Below, in pieces: positions 1 to 7,275 of a DNA stretch of 31,406 nt (the stretch's first letter is position 1; every line of letters starts with the position of its first letter). The notes beneath the pieces are model-generated. The model was not told where the DNA came from. It worked only from the letters and a program-made list of their open reading frames with translations, and searched no databases. The stretch spans positions 1-31,406 of the forward strand of contig CATYJU010000023.1 in NCBI GenBank assembly GCA_958407995.1, given 5' to 3'. This stretch comes from an uncultured Collinsella sp. (GTDB lineage: Bacteria > Actinomycetota > Coriobacteriia > Coriobacteriales > Coriobacteriaceae). Made by a program: the position numbers and the translations under genes.

Positions 1-122
1 ATACGCCCGCCCGCTCCCGAGGGGCATCTCTCATGCAAAAACTGTCGTGGGGTAAAGTCCGAGGTCAGTGGCGTTTTATACCGAGAAATCCAAAAAAGTT
101 GAAAATTCATTACAAATTTGCG

Positions 123-151
123 TTGACTTTAGGTAACTAAAGTTTCATACT
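123..151 (+). promoter_or_regulatory. Sigma-70-type promoter of the cstA leader
   Basis: A TTGACT -35 box (123-128) is followed by exactly 17 bases and a CATACT -10 box (146-151). It would start transcription near 158, about 235 bases ahead of cstA, leaving a long leader that contains a short reading frame and a terminator-like hairpin. Confidence 0.65.
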
Positions 152-222
152 CCTTTTCAACCACTGGGGGATGTGAACACGCACGGATCGTTCGCATCAT
201 GATTGAAGAGGATTTCTTAGAC

Positions 223-267
223 ATGTTCACGCATCAGCTAAACATTATCAGCGTAGTAATTATCTGA
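223..267 (+). CDS. Putative leader peptide rich in Ile/Val codons
   Basis: This 14-codon frame starts at ATG 223 and encodes MFTHQLNIISVVII. An in-frame ATG at 199 would give 22 codons. An AGAGG ribosome-binding stretch lies at 207-211, eleven bases before ATG 223. The last seven sense codons are Ile-Ile-Ser-Val-Val-Ile-Ile followed by TGA, which resembles the Ile/Val run in the E. coli ilvL leader peptide. Three bases after the stop a hairpin begins, then a terminator hairpin and cstA. This is the layout of a transcription attenuator that senses charged Ile/Val tRNA. No protein product of its own is expected. The alternative is a chance short frame in the cstA leader. Confidence 0.45.
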   Translation: MFTHQLNIISVVII

Positions 268-269
268 TG

Positions 270-307
270 CGGGTTAGCACATACAGCTAGCCCGTACGAT
301 AACGGGC
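270..307 (+). promoter_or_regulatory. Two mutually exclusive leader hairpins
   Basis: CGGGTTAGC (270-278) can pair with GCTAGCCCG (286-294) with one G-U pair. GCCCGT (290-295) can instead pair with ACGGGC (302-307). The two stems share bases 290-294, so only one can form at a time, as in attenuators. I could not find an arm that clearly competes with the downstream terminator stem, so the full switch is not demonstrated. Confidence 0.4.
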
Positions 308-320
308 GGCTGATGAAGAT

Positions 321-357
321 GAGGGCCGTCGAGCGCAACCGACGGCCCTCATTTTTT
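321..357 (+). terminator. Rho-independent terminator/attenuator ahead of cstA
   Basis: GAGGGCCGTCG (321-331) pairs perfectly with CGACGGCCCTC (340-350) around an 8-base loop, followed by six T (352-357). Only 35 bases separate it from the cstA start and no promoter is visible there, so cstA transcripts probably have to read through this hairpin. Confidence 0.7.
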
Positions 358-392
358 ATGTCTAGGAAGTTCTTTTTAGAGGAGGAAATGTA

Positions 393-2282
393 ATGAACGG
401 AGTTTTGCTCATGGTTGTGGCCGCGGCGGTGCTCGCCTGCGGCTATCTGGGCTACGGCCGCTGGCTGGCCAACAAGTGGGGCGTTGACAAAGAGGCCCTC
501 ACGCCGGCCAAGCGCATGAAGGACGGCAACAGCTTCTCGCCCGTCTCCGCCTTCACCGCGTTCTCGCACCAGTTCAGCTCGATCTGCGGTGCTGGTCCTG
601 TTACGGGTACGATCGTCGCCATGGCCTTTGGCTGGCTGCCCGTCGTGCTCTGGGTCCTCGTCGGCGGCATCTTCTTTGGCGCCGTCCACGACTTTGGTGC
701 CCTGTACGCCTCGATGAAGAACAACGGCAAGTCGCTCGCTCAGCTCATCGAGAAGTACATCGGCAAGACTGGCCGTCGCCTGTTCCTGCTGTTCTGCTGG
801 CTGTTCTGCATCATCGTCATCGCCGCTTTCACCGACATGGTCTGCAAGACGTTCATGTTCACCCCGGCCGTTGACGCTTCTGGTGCTGCTACCGGTGCCA
901 TCGACTTCACCAAGTCCTATGCCGCCGGCTGCGCTGGTACCATCTCCATCCTGTTCACCTTTGTCGCTATCGCCTTTGGTTGGGCCCAGAAGAAGTTCAA
1001 CCTCACCGGTGCTGCCGAGTTCGTCACCGGCGTGGTCCTCATGGTTCTCATGTTCGCCGTCGGTATGCAGTTCCCGGTCTACCTGGATAAGTTCCAGTGG
1101 TTCGCCGTCGTCATGGTCTACCTGGTCTTCGCTGGCGCTATGCCCATCCAGATGCTCAAGACCCCGCGTGACTACCTCACTTCCATCATGATGATCGTCA
1201 TGATCGTCTGCGCTGTCCTCGGCATCGTCGTCCTGGGCGTCAACGGTCAGGCCACTATCACCGCTCCGGTCTTCACCGGCTTCTCCACTGCCTCCGGCAT
1301 GATGTTCCCGGTCCTGTTCGTCTCCGTCGCTTGCGGTGCTCTCTCCGGTTTCCACAGCCTCGTTTCTTCCGGCACCTCTTCTAAGCAGGTCGAGAAGGAA
1401 CAGGACGCCGTCAAGGTCGGTTACGGCGCCATGATCGTCGAGTCCTTCGTCGGCATCCTTGCCATCATCGTCGCCGGCATCATGTTCTCCGACATGAACA
1501 CCGCCGGTACCGGCGCCCTCAACGCCGGTGTCGCTTCCACCCCGTTCCAGATCTTCGCCGCTGGCATCTCCCGCGGTATGCAGGCCTTCGGTGTTGACGG
1601 CACGCTCGCTACCGTCTTTATGACCATGAACGTCTCCGCTCTGGCCCTGACCTCGCTCGACGCCGTCGCCCGCATCGCCCGCACTTCGTTCTCCGAGTTC
1701 TTTGCCCAGACCAACGACGCCCTGGCCATCGAGTCCAAGGCCGGCTACATGAAGGTCCTCGGCAACCCCTGGTTCGCCACGGTCGTCACCCTGCTTCCTG
1801 GTCTCGCCCTCGCTTTTGGTGGCTATGCCAACATCTGGCCGCTCTTTGGTGCTTCCAACCAGCTGCTCGGCGGCATGACCATGATCACCCTCGCCGTGTT
1901 CTGCAAGTGCACCGGCCGCAAGGGCTGGATGCTCTACGTGCCCGTCGTCTTCCTGCTCTGCTGCACCTTCACCTCGCTGATCCAGAGCGCCATGGGCTGC
2001 ATGACCGCTGTCCAGGCCTACGGTTTCTTCGGTACCATCCCGGCTACTGCCACCACGGCCGCCGTCTCCGTCGCCGCCACCAAGGGCCTGCAGCTCGTCT
2101 TCGCCGTCCTGCTGATGGTCCTGGGTCTCATCGTCGCCGTCAACTGCCTCAAGGAGTTCTTCGGCAAGGAGGCTGGCTCCATGCCCGACGAGGAGCCCGA
2201 GTGGTCCGAGATGGGCAAGGCCGAGTACGGCCGCGCCGCTGCCGCCGAGGCTCCTGTCGACGCCGAGGCCGCCAAGGCTTAG
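393..2282 (+). CDS. cstA: Carbon starvation protein CstA family transporter
   Basis: This 629-residue polytopic membrane protein belongs to the CstA family, whose members import peptides or pyruvate across the inner membrane. The N-terminal half has the family-typical stretch SHQFSSICGAGPVTG followed by GGIFFGAVHDFGALYASM. Many hydrophobic segments follow, and the C-terminal tail is acidic and Ala-rich. The length matches the shorter CstA forms; E. coli CstA is about 700 residues. The ATG has a strong GAGGAGG ribosome-binding site. It is monocistronic: a terminator follows, and the leader hairpin at 321-357 lies upstream. The Ile/Val-rich leader frame suggests control by branched-chain amino acid supply rather than the cAMP-CRP control known in E. 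coli. The substrate cannot be told from sequence. Confidence 0.93.
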   Translation: MNGVLLMVVAAAVLACGYLGYGRWLANKWGVDKEALTPAKRMKDGNSFSPVSAFTAFSHQFSSICGAGPVTGTIVAMAFGWLPVVLWVLVGGIFFGAVHDFGALYASMKNNGKSLAQLIEKYIGKTGRRLFLLFCWLFCIIVIAAFTDMVCKTFMFTPAVDASGAATGAIDFTKSYAAGCAGTISILFTFVAIAFGWAQKKFNLTGAAEFVTGVVLMVLMFAVGMQFPVYLDKFQWFAVVMVYLVFAGAMPIQMLKTPRDYLTSIMMIVMIVCAVLGIVVLGVNGQATITAPVFTGFSTASGMMFPVLFVSVACGALSGFHSLVSSGTSSKQVEKEQDAVKVGYGAMIVESFVGILAIIVAGIMFSDMNTAGTGALNAGVASTPFQIFAAGISRGMQAFGVDGTLATVFMTMNVSALALTSLDAVARIARTSFSEFFAQTNDALAIESKAGYMKVLGNPWFATVVTLLPGLALAFGGYANIWPLFGASNQLLGGMTMITLAVFCKCTGRKGWMLYVPVVFLLCCTFTSLIQSAMGCMTAVQAYGFFGTIPATATTAAVSVAATKGLQLVFAVLLMVLGLIVAVNCLKEFFGKEAGSMPDEEPEWSEMGKAEYGRAAAAEAPVDAEAAKA

Positions 2283-2324
2283 TCGACCTGACGAGTTGAA
2301 CGTCACATCCATATGACTCGGAAA

Positions 2325-2361
2325 GACCGGGTCCGCGACTTCGCGGGCTCGGTCCTTTTTT
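2325..2361 (+). terminator. Terminator of cstA
   Basis: A 14-bp stem with two G-U pairs, GACCGGGTCCGCGA (2325-2338) against TCGCGGGCTCGGTC (2341-2354), is followed by a T run at 2356-2361. Confidence 0.8.
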
Positions 2362-2402
2362 CATGCAAAAGCGGGTGACGCCCGAGTGTTCTCGCAGATG
2401 TT

Positions 2403-2432
2403 TTGCGTGGATAAGGGTGCGCGTTGTACCAT
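2403..2432 (+). promoter_or_regulatory. Weak promoter candidate for the TOPRIM-protein gene
   Basis: TTGCGT (2403-2408), an 18-base gap and TACCAT (2427-2432) form a moderate promoter match just after the cstA terminator and 35 bases before the preferred GTG start. Confidence 0.35.
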
Positions 2433-2466
2433 GTAAACGTATATGTGTACATATGAAAGGGGCCCC

Positions 2467-4641
2467 GTGGCCAAGACGGTATATTCCGATAACCAAAATA
2501 ATGTCGATGCCCTGGCTGAACGTCTGAGCAGCCAGACGTCGCTTTCTGCCGAGCGTGCCAAGCTGGTTGCCTACGACCTGCTCTGCCGCAAGGCGCTCAA
2601 GATTAAGTCGAGTGCGCTGGCGCAAATTTTTCGCTCCGTCGATAAGGAATGTGACACCAAGGCGATGCGCGATGAGCTTATCGCGGCAAATATCGTGACA
2701 AAGATCGAGGGTAGCGGCATTAACGGGCGCCCGGCGTTCTATACCATCAATGCCGAGATCCGCGATGTCCAGGAGCAGCCTGCCGAGTCCGTCGAAGATT
2801 TTGTCGTCGAGGATTCCGCTGACGTGCCTGCTGTGGAAGAAGTTGCTCCGCGTGAGCATGTCGATACCGATGAGTTGCTCGATGAGAACGTCGTGCGTGC
2901 CTTTACGGCCAAGGCAGGACGCGGCGGTTTTGGCGGAGGTGGCAAGCGCGATGCGCAGCGCCGCGCCCAGCAGGAGCGCTTCCGTCGCGCCGTTGCTCAA
3001 AAGGGTGAGACGGATGCCGAGGCTGTTGAGACCGAGGTTGCTGCCGAGTCGCAGAAGCCCACGAAGGAGCAAAAGCCCGTGGAGGCCCAAGAGCCCAAGC
3101 GCCGTCGCGGTGCTCACTTTAAGGCTGCACAGCAGGATGCCGTGCGTGAGGTTGAAGAGTCTTCTGAGGTTGCAGACGATGTTGAAGAGTCTGCCAAGAA
3201 GGCTCCAGGTTCGTGTCGTCCCGGCCGCGGTTTTGCGGGACGTGCGTATCCCGTAAAGCATCAGGAGAAGGGCGAGTCGGTTTCGACCACCCAGGACGAG
3301 AAGGCCGTTGAGCCGGAGGCTCGCGAGCAGAAGCCTGTTGAGCCGCAGCTTGAGGTTGATGCCGAGGCCAAGGGCCAGCAGCCTACTGATGAGCAGGCGG
3401 AGCAGGGCGCGTCGAGCAAGCCTCGCCGCCGTCGCCATCGTGGGGGCCGCAGTTCCCATGCCGAGACTGCAACCGAGAAGACCACGCCGCAGAACGAGGA
3501 TGCGAAGGCCGAGGTTTCTTCGGGGCAGCCTAAGCGCCAGCCGGCGAAGGAGAGCAAGTCCGTTCGTCCGCAGAAGCAGGCGTCTATGCCGAAGCGCGAG
3601 CGCAATTCCCAAGGCGATTCTAAGCGCAAGTCTCAGAGGAAGCCGGAGTCTGCCGCAGCAGATACTGCTGCCCAGCAGCCCAAGTCGGCCGTTCACGGCG
3701 AGGCCTCGGCGTTTGCCCTTGCCCGCGTTTTAGGCAGGCAGCTGCTCAAAGTTGTCCCTACGCCCACGGCGCTCTCTAAGATCAAGGAGCAGCAGACACA
3801 GATCGTAAAGGTCGAGGGCAAGGACGGCAAAAAGGCTCCGCAGCGCACTCAGCACAACGATATGTCCAACCGCAAGATTGCCGAGGAAATCGCAATCATC
3901 CAGGCTTGGATCGAGCAGAACCGAGGTGCCGATACGCCGGTTGCCTCGCGCCGCCAGCGTGCCTACCAGATCTTTAACGACGAGAAGGCTTTTGACGGCA
4001 AGCACGGTGAGCGCTTGATCAGGCGTATGACCGAAAAGGGCATCAGCATGCAGGCGATCAAGGTCGCCCCCAATCGCCCCGTGCACTTTACGGGCTTCTT
4101 TACGCTGGGCGCCGACAAGCCGTTCATTATGGTCGAGAACCTGGACACCTACGACGAGATCGTCAAGCTGCTGCGTGGCCGCAAGCACGCCAAGCTCTTT
4201 GGCATCAAGGTGGGCGGCGTGATTTTTGGCGGCGGATGCAAGGCGAGCGTCTCGCATGCCCTGGACGATTATCTGGCTGAGATTGGCTATCGCTTTAACT
4301 ACGTCTACTACGTAGGCGATATCGATCGCGAGGGCGCGCGCATTGTCGAGCAGACTCGCAATGCCAATGTGGTTGAGATTCGCCTGCATGCCGGCATGTA
4401 CCGCGCCATGCTCGCCGAGCATAAGCGTCGCGTGAAGGCTGGCGGCGAGTGCGAGCCCGCGGCTGCCAACCAGGGCGTGCCGCAGAACCTGGCAGCGACG
4501 ATCAAGGATCTGCCCATGGTCACGCGCGTGCAGTTCCGCAACGTGCTGCGCGAGGGCGGGCGCATTCCGCAGGAGATCCTGATGACCGCCGACTATCGGG
4601 ATGGCGACTCGGGAAGTTTCGACCGCATGCTGAACAACTAG
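2467..4641 (+). CDS. Large protein with JetD-like TOPRIM C-terminal domain
   Basis: This protein has 724 residues when started at GTG 2467, which has an AAAGGGG site four bases upstream. An ATG at 2443 exists but has no ribosome-binding site. Residues 1-95 look like a helix-turn-helix region ending in INGRPAFYTINAEI. Residues about 100-470 are low-complexity, Glu/Lys/Gln/Arg-rich and probably disordered. From about 480 the sequence is globular. It contains MVENLDTYDEI (E557), GGVIFGGGCKASV, and YYVGDIDREGARIV (D618, D620), followed later by RIPQEIL. A glutamate followed by a DxD after a GGG strand is the TOPRIM pattern, and this arrangement resembles the C-terminal domain of Wadjet JetD (DUF2220-like), a DNA-cleaving subunit. 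No JetABC genes are nearby, so a role as a stand-alone nucleic-acid enzyme is inference. The function is otherwise unknown. Confidence 0.6.
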   Translation: MAKTVYSDNQNNVDALAERLSSQTSLSAERAKLVAYDLLCRKALKIKSSALAQIFRSVDKECDTKAMRDELIAANIVTKIEGSGINGRPAFYTINAEIRDVQEQPAESVEDFVVEDSADVPAVEEVAPREHVDTDELLDENVVRAFTAKAGRGGFGGGGKRDAQRRAQQERFRRAVAQKGETDAEAVETEVAAESQKPTKEQKPVEAQEPKRRRGAHFKAAQQDAVREVEESSEVADDVEESAKKAPGSCRPGRGFAGRAYPVKHQEKGESVSTTQDEKAVEPEAREQKPVEPQLEVDAEAKGQQPTDEQAEQGASSKPRRRRHRGGRSSHAETATEKTTPQNEDAKAEVSSGQPKRQPAKESKSVRPQKQASMPKRERNSQGDSKRKSQRKPESAAADTAAQQPKSAVHGEASAFALARVLGRQLLKVVPTPTALSKIKEQQTQIVKVEGKDGKKAPQRTQHNDMSNRKIAEEIAIIQAWIEQNRGADTPVASRRQRAYQIFNDEKAFDGKHGERLIRRMTEKGISMQAIKVAPNRPVHFTGFFTLGADKPFIMVENLDTYDEIVKLLRGRKHAKLFGIKVGGVIFGGGCKASVSHALDDYLAEIGYRFNYVYYVGDIDREGARIVEQTRNANVVEIRLHAGMYRAMLAEHKRRVKAGGECEPAAANQGVPQNLAATIKDLPMVTRVQFRNVLREGGRIPQEILMTADYRDGDSGSFDRMLNN

Positions 4642-4649
4642 ATTCCGCC

Positions 4650-4786
4650 GGCCCCGGGAGAGCGGGGACACCGGCTTAGGTTTCCTGCTCTACAGTCCTG
4701 CTCACGACGGAGGCCACATTAAGTGGCCTCCTGTTCGTGCGGAACTCGCGATAAACCTAAGCCGGTGTCCCCGCTCTCCCGGGGCC
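4650..4786. repeat. Long inverted repeat with nested hairpin
   Basis: Bases 4650-4683 and 4753-4786 are perfect reverse complements (34 bp). The 69-base interior contains a second perfect 9-bp hairpin (4709-4717 with 4723-4731), flanked by a further CACGA/TCGTG pairing. There is no T run, no coding potential and no obvious transposase. It sits eight bases after the stop of the upstream gene and may be a REP/MITE-like element or a very stable 3' mRNA structure. Confidence 0.75.
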
Positions 4787-4880
4787 TGTGGTTACTTGGT
4801 TGTTGCATGCGGCTCGCTTTTCGGAACAGGGCTGATAATTCTAGATGCAAGGCGCTCTTGGTCGTTATGGGCCTGGGGCG

Positions 4881-4932
4881 TCTGTCTTATATAGGTAGAT
4901 TCCTTGCGGGTTCGAATCCCTCCGCTTGCCCA
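4881..4932 (+). other. tRNA-3'-end-like fragment
   Basis: The 17-base T-arm sequence GGGTTCGAATCCCTCCG found in the neighbouring tRNA-Gln also occurs here on the opposite strand, followed by CTTGCCCA. A GCAAG stretch about 60 bases upstream could pair with CTTGC, but there is no acceptable D-arm and the anticodon loop is not canonical. It is best read as a decayed tRNA or a tRNA 3'-end left by recombination, not a working tRNA. Confidence 0.35.
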
Positions 4933-4969
4933 CAAGAAAGCACCCTGGGCCGTTATGGGCTCAGGGCGC
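4933..4969 (-). terminator. Terminator after tRNA-Gln
   Basis: On the minus strand GCGCCCTGAGCC pairs with GGCCCAGGGTGC around the loop CATAAC and is followed by TTTCTTG. It lies about ten bases past the tRNA-Gln 3' end. A related hairpin with the same CATAAC loop sequence recurs at 4851-4881 without a T run. Confidence 0.6.
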
Positions 4970-4979
4970 TCAATTTTAA

Positions 4980-5054
4980 TGGCTGGGACGGAGGGATTCG
5001 AACCCCCAACAGCCGGCACCAAAAACCGGAGTTCTACCGTTGAACTACGTCCCA
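4980..5054 (-). tRNA. tRNA-Gln (anticodon UUG)
   Basis: Read on the minus strand, the acceptor arm TGGGACG pairs with CGTCCCA. The anticodon stem CCGGT/GCCGG encloses the loop TTTTGGT, giving anticodon TTG. The T arm is GGGGGTTCGAATCCCTC. The discriminator base is G and the CCA end is encoded (4980-4982). All arms are intact and the length with CCA is 75. It reads Gln codon CAA. Confidence 0.93.
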
Positions 5055-5092
5055 ATGTGTGGTGTTGCCCAAAAGCAACTCGTTTAGTTTAC

Positions 5093-5998
5093 CTAATCTG
5101 CGAGGGCATCGCAAACGCCATCGAGCAGGCGTACGGCGAGTGTCTGCGCGTCGCTGGCCGTGAAAGTGCCGTTGTAGCGCGTCATGCCCGTGAGCTCAAT
5201 GCGAATGCGAGCCGGCTTCTGCTGCGCGGCGACATTGGCAGTGCGGATGCGCTGGGCCAGGTTGTGGCACTCGGCGAGGGCAATCGTGGCGCGCGGTGCG
5301 GCGTCGGCGGGCAGCTCGTCGCTTGCGATCTCGAGCACCAGGTCAACGTCGGTTGGGACCTCGGAGTCGCAGAGCATCATGCCGCTGTTGTCGGTCGTTG
5401 CCGTGGCGATATTCCACATGCGCGACGCAACGCTGCGTGCGATGGGGTCCTCGCCGATAACGGCAATCTGGAAGCGCTCGAGCACGTTGGCGGCGCGAGC
5501 AAAACCGATACGGGACTCGGCTTCGGTGACCGAGGGCTTGCCCTCCCACACATGGTGCAGGCGGTTGATGTAGGCGTAGGTGTCCTGGAAGGCCATGCCG
5601 TCGGCAAACAGGCCGACATTTTCCTGGAACTGCTGCAGGGCGGCCTCGGTATGCGGACCAAAGTAGCCGTCGTCTTCGCCACAGGCAAAGCCCAAAACGT
5701 TGAGAGCGCGCTGCAGGGCCTGCACATCGGCGCCATGGAAATTGGGCATGCGCAGATAGAGGGTGCGGTCGCCCAGCTTATACGAAGCGTCTACAAGGGC
5801 GCTCCAACAGGGGATATCGACGGCATGACCGGCAGCAAGGCCGCTGTCGAGCCTGAAGGTGCTGACGGCCTGCTCAGTGGTGGCTCCAAAGTACTTGTCG
5901 GTGACTTCGGCGGCATCAATCGTGTAGCCGAGCTGCAGGAGACGAGACTGCACGTCCTCGACGGCTGCTCCTTGCATGCCCGTTGTAATAGGTTCCAT
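5093..5998 (-). CDS. Double peptidoglycan-binding protein with degenerate amidase-like C-terminus
   Basis: The protein has 301 residues. Two PG_binding_1-type repeats are visible: residues about 5-68 (GMQGAAVEDVQSRLLQLGY...FGATTEQAVSTFR) and about 78-140 (ADVQALQRALNVLGF...GYFGPHTEAALQQFQ). This order is like actinobacterial CwlM, where two such repeats precede an amidase_3 domain. Here the C-terminal 150 residues have alternating strand-like and helix-like segments but lack the amidase zinc ligands (no DPGHGG-type motif, no later His/Glu pair). It is therefore probably a non-catalytic regulator or scaffold of cell-wall synthesis. No signal peptide is seen, so it is likely cytoplasmic, as is CwlM. 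The ATG has AAAGGGG eight bases upstream. Family assignment is good; catalytic inactivity is inferred. Confidence 0.75.
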   Translation of the reverse strand: MEPITTGMQGAAVEDVQSRLLQLGYTIDAAEVTDKYFGATTEQAVSTFRLDSGLAAGHAVDIPCWSALVDASYKLGDRTLYLRMPNFHGADVQALQRALNVLGFACGEDDGYFGPHTEAALQQFQENVGLFADGMAFQDTYAYINRLHHVWEGKPSVTEAESRIGFARAANVLERFQIAVIGEDPIARSVASRMWNIATATTDNSGMMLCDSEVPTDVDLVLEIASDELPADAAPRATIALAECHNLAQRIRTANVAAQQKPARIRIELTGMTRYNGTFTASDAQTLAVRLLDGVCDALAD

Positions 5999-6136
5999 GA
6001 ACGAACCCCTTTCGGCGTACCATTCGTACTATTTGAGCGTCTGTCGGATAGACAACGCAAAGGGATGCATAAACATGCACTCAACAGTGTAGCAAGTTGT
6101 GCCTAAATACGCTGCTGACAGGTTTTATAACCCCCG

Positions 6137-7162
6137 TTAGTTAAGGCGCTCCACAAAGAAATCTGCCATGGAGAGGAACAGCTCGCGTGCGTGCGGATCA
6201 AGCTCAACGTTCTCGATGGCCGCTTTGGCCTTAGCGGTCAGGTCGAGCGCGTAAGTGTGGGCGTAATCGATAGAGCCGGTCTCCTGGAAGATCTCCACGG
6301 CGCGTGCGAGCTGCGCGGGATCATCGGTGCCCGAGGAAAGAATCGCCTCGACCTCGTCGTGGTAGCGCTCATCAGAGAGGGCATGTACGGCGACAAGCGT
6401 GCGCTTGCCCTCGGTGATGTCGGTGCGGAAGTCCTTGTTGGCGGCTTCCTTAGTGCCGACAAGGTTGAGCAGGTCGTCCTGAATCTGAAAGGCAAGGCCC
6501 GTGTGCAGGCCAAAGGCGCGCAGCGCTTCGATTTGCTTATCGCTGCCGCCGCCGATAATGGCTCCGGCGGCAAGCGGCGTGGCTCCGCTGTAAAACGCGG
6601 TCTTGTGCGTTGCCATGTCCAGGTAGTCATCAACCGAGATATCAAAGCGCCCGTCACGGACCCAACCCAGGTCGAGTGCTTGACCCTCGATGGTGCGGAC
6701 GATCATCTCGGTAAGCTCGTGGAGCACGCGCAGCTTCACGTCGGACTCAAGCGTAGGGTCGTCGAGAACCGTCTTGGTGACCATGGTGAGCGCCAGGTCG
6801 CCACAATTGATGGCAAGGCCCGTGCCCTCGGTAAGGTGCATGCAGGGCTTGCCTCGACGAAGCTGTCCGTTGTCGGCGATGTCGTCGTGGATCAGCGCGC
6901 CCGACTGGAAATGCTCGATGGCTGCCGCGGCGCTGCGGGCGCTCTCAAAGCTGCCGCCCACTGCGGTTGCGGCGAGCATACAGATAAGCGGGCGGTGGCG
7001 CTTGCCGGCGTTGGCCGTAAAAGCCGAGAGCGGCGCATACAGGTAGCGCTCGATATCGGCAGAGGTCGCCTGTCCGTCAAAGAACGTGGCCAGATAGTCG
7101 TTAATCTGGTCAAAGTGCTGGGCTAAAAAGCTGGTAAACGGACTGGACACGGGTTCTCGCAT
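6137..7162 (-). CDS. Polyprenyl (isoprenyl) diphosphate synthase
   Basis: A trans-prenyltransferase that condenses isopentenyl diphosphate with allylic diphosphates to make longer isoprenoids (quinone side chains or lipid carriers). From the start used here (ATG 7162) it has 341 residues. The first Asp-rich motif is HDDIADNGQLRRG (D93, D94, D97). The second is FQIQDDLLN (D229, D230, N233), where most family members have DDxxD, so the last Asp is replaced by Asn. KRHRP near residue 56 and THKTAFY near 185 are other family signatures. An in-frame ATG at 7201 would add 13 residues; neither start has a clear ribosome-binding site. Chain length of the product cannot be read safely. Confidence 0.88.
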   Translation of the reverse strand: MREPVSSPFTSFLAQHFDQINDYLATFFDGQATSADIERYLYAPLSAFTANAGKRHRPLICMLAATAVGGSFESARSAAAAIEHFQSGALIHDDIADNGQLRRGKPCMHLTEGTGLAINCGDLALTMVTKTVLDDPTLESDVKLRVLHELTEMIVRTIEGQALDLGWVRDGRFDISVDDYLDMATHKTAFYSGATPLAAGAIIGGGSDKQIEALRAFGLHTGLAFQIQDDLLNLVGTKEAANKDFRTDITEGKRTLVAVHALSDERYHDEVEAILSSGTDDPAQLARAVEIFQETGSIDYAHTYALDLTAKAKAAIENVELDPHARELFLSMADFFVERLN

Positions 7163-7275
7163 TCTTTCTGAGGTTGCATTGATGCAATATGCAGACAACA
7201 TATTGCCACATCAGGGCGTTTAGCGCGGCAGTTTTGGCGATTTAGGACAACGGGCGTGCGTTTGATGGAGCGTGC

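Noticed and set aside
234..2312. A 692-codon open frame on the minus strand opposite cstA
   Set aside because: It is Gly/Asp/His-rich low-complexity sequence produced by the strong codon bias of cstA on the other strand; no domain, no ribosome-binding site.
2467..4641. A full Wadjet system
   Set aside because: Only a JetD-like domain is present; flanking genes are cstA and tRNA-Gln, with no JetA, JetB or JetC.
4846..4932. A second functional tRNA on the plus strand
   Set aside because: The T-arm is convincing but the D-arm is missing and the acceptor stem needs a bulge; reported only as a remnant.
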